Below the pieces are notes generated by a model that was not told the origin of the DNA, did not search any database, and saw only the letters and a program-made list of their open reading frames with translations. Both the position numbers and the translations under genes were made by a program. Shown one piece after another: positions 14,451 through 15,435 of a stretch of DNA of 15,435 nt. Each line of letters begins with the position of its first letter. Position 1 is the first letter of the stretch. Origin of the DNA: Bacteroidota bacterium (GTDB lineage: Bacteria; Bacteroidota; Ignavibacteria; SZUA-365; JAADGX01); assembly GCA_024276335.1 (NCBI GenBank), contig JAJRXL010000167.1, forward strand, positions 1 to 15,435. Direction: 5' to 3'.

Positions 14451-15435
14451 ATGCCTTTCAAAATGCAAAACGTTGTAAAGCGGAATTTCAGCCGGATCAC
14501 CATCAGCCTGGCGTCTTCCGATACGATACTCGCACGGTCGTACGGGGAAGTCACCAAGCCTGAAACGATAAACTACCGTTCGTTCCGACCGGAAAAAGAT
14601 GGGTTATTCTGTGAGAAGATCTTTGGCCCGGTGCGGGATTGGGAATGTCATTGTGGAAAATACAAGCGAATTCGCTACAAAGGGATCATCTGCGATCGAT
14701 GCGGAGTGGAAGTCACCCAGAAGAGCGTTCGGCGGGAGCGCATGGGGCATATTGCTTTGGCTGTGCCCGTCGTACACATCTGGTATTTCAGGACACTGCC
14801 CAGCAAAATCTCGGCTATCCTCGGATTGTCCCAGAAAGACCTTGAACGTATCATCTATTACGAGACCTACGTTATCATCAATCCCGGTCCCACCAGCTTT
14901 CCCAAGCCGTTCGGAACCCTGGTCGAGGAGCTCCAGGATCTGGAGGAGGGAGAGAAGCCGGATAAATCGAAGTACAGCAACGACATCACGATGCTGACCG
15001 AGGACGAGTATCTCGACATTCTCTCCAACCTCGATCCCAGCAACCAGGATCTCGACGACGATGATCCGAGGAAATTCGTAGCGTTAATTGGTGGCGAGGC
15101 GATCAAGGCGTTACTGCGTATGATCGACATCGAGAAGCTGGCGGCGCGCTTGCGACACCAGATCAAGTACGAAACGTCCGAGCAGAAGAGGGCGGAAGCC
15201 ATCAAGCGTCTCCGCGTCGTCAGTGCTTTTCTGCCTCGTGAAGATCGGCCGCAGAACCAACCGGAATGGATGGTGCTCGACGTGATTCCGGTGATACCAC
15301 CGGAACTTCGCCCACTCGTGCCGTTGGAAGGAGGGCGATTTGCCACAAGCGACTTGAACGATCTTTACCGGCGGGTCATCATTCGCAACAACCGTTTGAA
15401 GCGCCTGATTGATATCCAGGCCCCGGAGGTGATCC
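14451..15435 (+). CDS. rpoC: DNA-directed RNA polymerase subunit beta', N-terminal part
   Basis: The first 328 codons of beta', open through the right edge. The start MPFKMQNVVKRNFSRITISL is followed by KPETINYRSFRPEKDGLFCE and the zinc-binding domain with Cys66, Cys68, Cys81 and Cys84 (ECHCGK, then CDRCGVEV). GHIALAVPVVHIWYFRTLPS and the clamp segment LPREDRPQNQPEWMVLDVIP, then RRVIIRNNRLKRLI, follow in the expected order. The catalytic NADFDGD motif lies beyond the window. ATG 14451 has GGAG at 14438-14441 nine bases upstream. The zinc site and N-terminus look FCB-like. The 96-base gap after rpoB (14355-14450) has no terminator that I can see. Confidence 0.97.
   Translation, partial: MPFKMQNVVKRNFSRITISLASSDTILARSYGEVTKPETINYRSFRPEKDGLFCEKIFGPVRDWECHCGKYKRIRYKGIICDRCGVEVTQKSVRRERMGHIALAVPVVHIWYFRTLPSKISAILGLSQKDLERIIYYETYVIINPGPTSFPKPFGTLVEELQDLEEGEKPDKSKYSNDITMLTEDEYLDILSNLDPSNQDLDDDDPRKFVALIGGEAIKALLRMIDIEKLAARLRHQIKYETSEQKRAEAIKRLRVVSAFLPREDRPQNQPEWMVLDVIPVIPPELRPLVPLEGGRFATSDLNDLYRRVIIRNNRLKRLIDIQAPEVI

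Overview
The window is an ordinary bacterial chromosome segment of roughly 55-57% GC by eye. It is dense in core genes, with no mobile element, CRISPR array, toxin-antitoxin pair or phage gene that I can see. The RpoC N-terminus (start SRITISLAS, then KPETINYRSFRPEKDGLFCE and DWECHCGKYKRIRYKGIICDRC) and the large charged insertion in RpoB resemble the FCB superphylum (Bacteroidota, Chlorobiota and related candidate phyla). Many genes carry strong AGGAG-type ribosome binding sites, which is unusual for Bacteroidota proper, so an FCB-related lineage outside classical Bacteroidota is my best guess. This placement is inference from memory of the families.

Layout. Positions 1-131 (minus strand) hold the start of a TSUP (TauE/SafE) permease cut by the window edge. 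Positions 213-5585 form a tightly packed plus-strand operon whose genes overlap or nearly touch: stand-alone penicillin-binding transpeptidase, SpoIID-type lipoprotein, folP (dihydropteroate synthase), cdaA (c-di-AMP synthase), pcm (isoaspartyl repair) and miaA (tRNA isopentenylation). A secreted alpha/beta hydrolase with its own likely promoter follows at 5657-6418.

From about 6443 to the right edge runs the tRNA / ribosomal protein / RNA polymerase block: a promoter and a strong leader hairpin, tRNA-Thr(TGT), tRNA-Tyr(GTA), tRNA-Gly(TCC), tRNA-Thr(GGT), rpmG (L33), tRNA-Trp(CCA), secE, nusG, rplK, rplA, rplJ, rplL, rpoB and the first 328 codons of rpoC. The order matches the widespread tufB-secE-nusG-rplKAJL-rpoBC arrangement, except that the tuf gene expected after the four tRNAs is absent. 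A 143-nt non-coding spacer lies there instead.

How the parts work together: the second half supplies translation (tRNAs, L33, L11, L1, L10, L7/L12), protein export (SecE), transcription elongation (NusG) and the core polymerase (beta, beta'). The first half combines cell-wall enzymes with c-di-AMP, folate, protein-repair and tRNA-modification functions.

I see no clearly new biological system. The points most worth a second look are the terminator-like leader hairpin that repeats the acceptor-stem sequence of the first tRNA, the missing tuf gene, and the linkage of wall enzymes with c-di-AMP synthesis.
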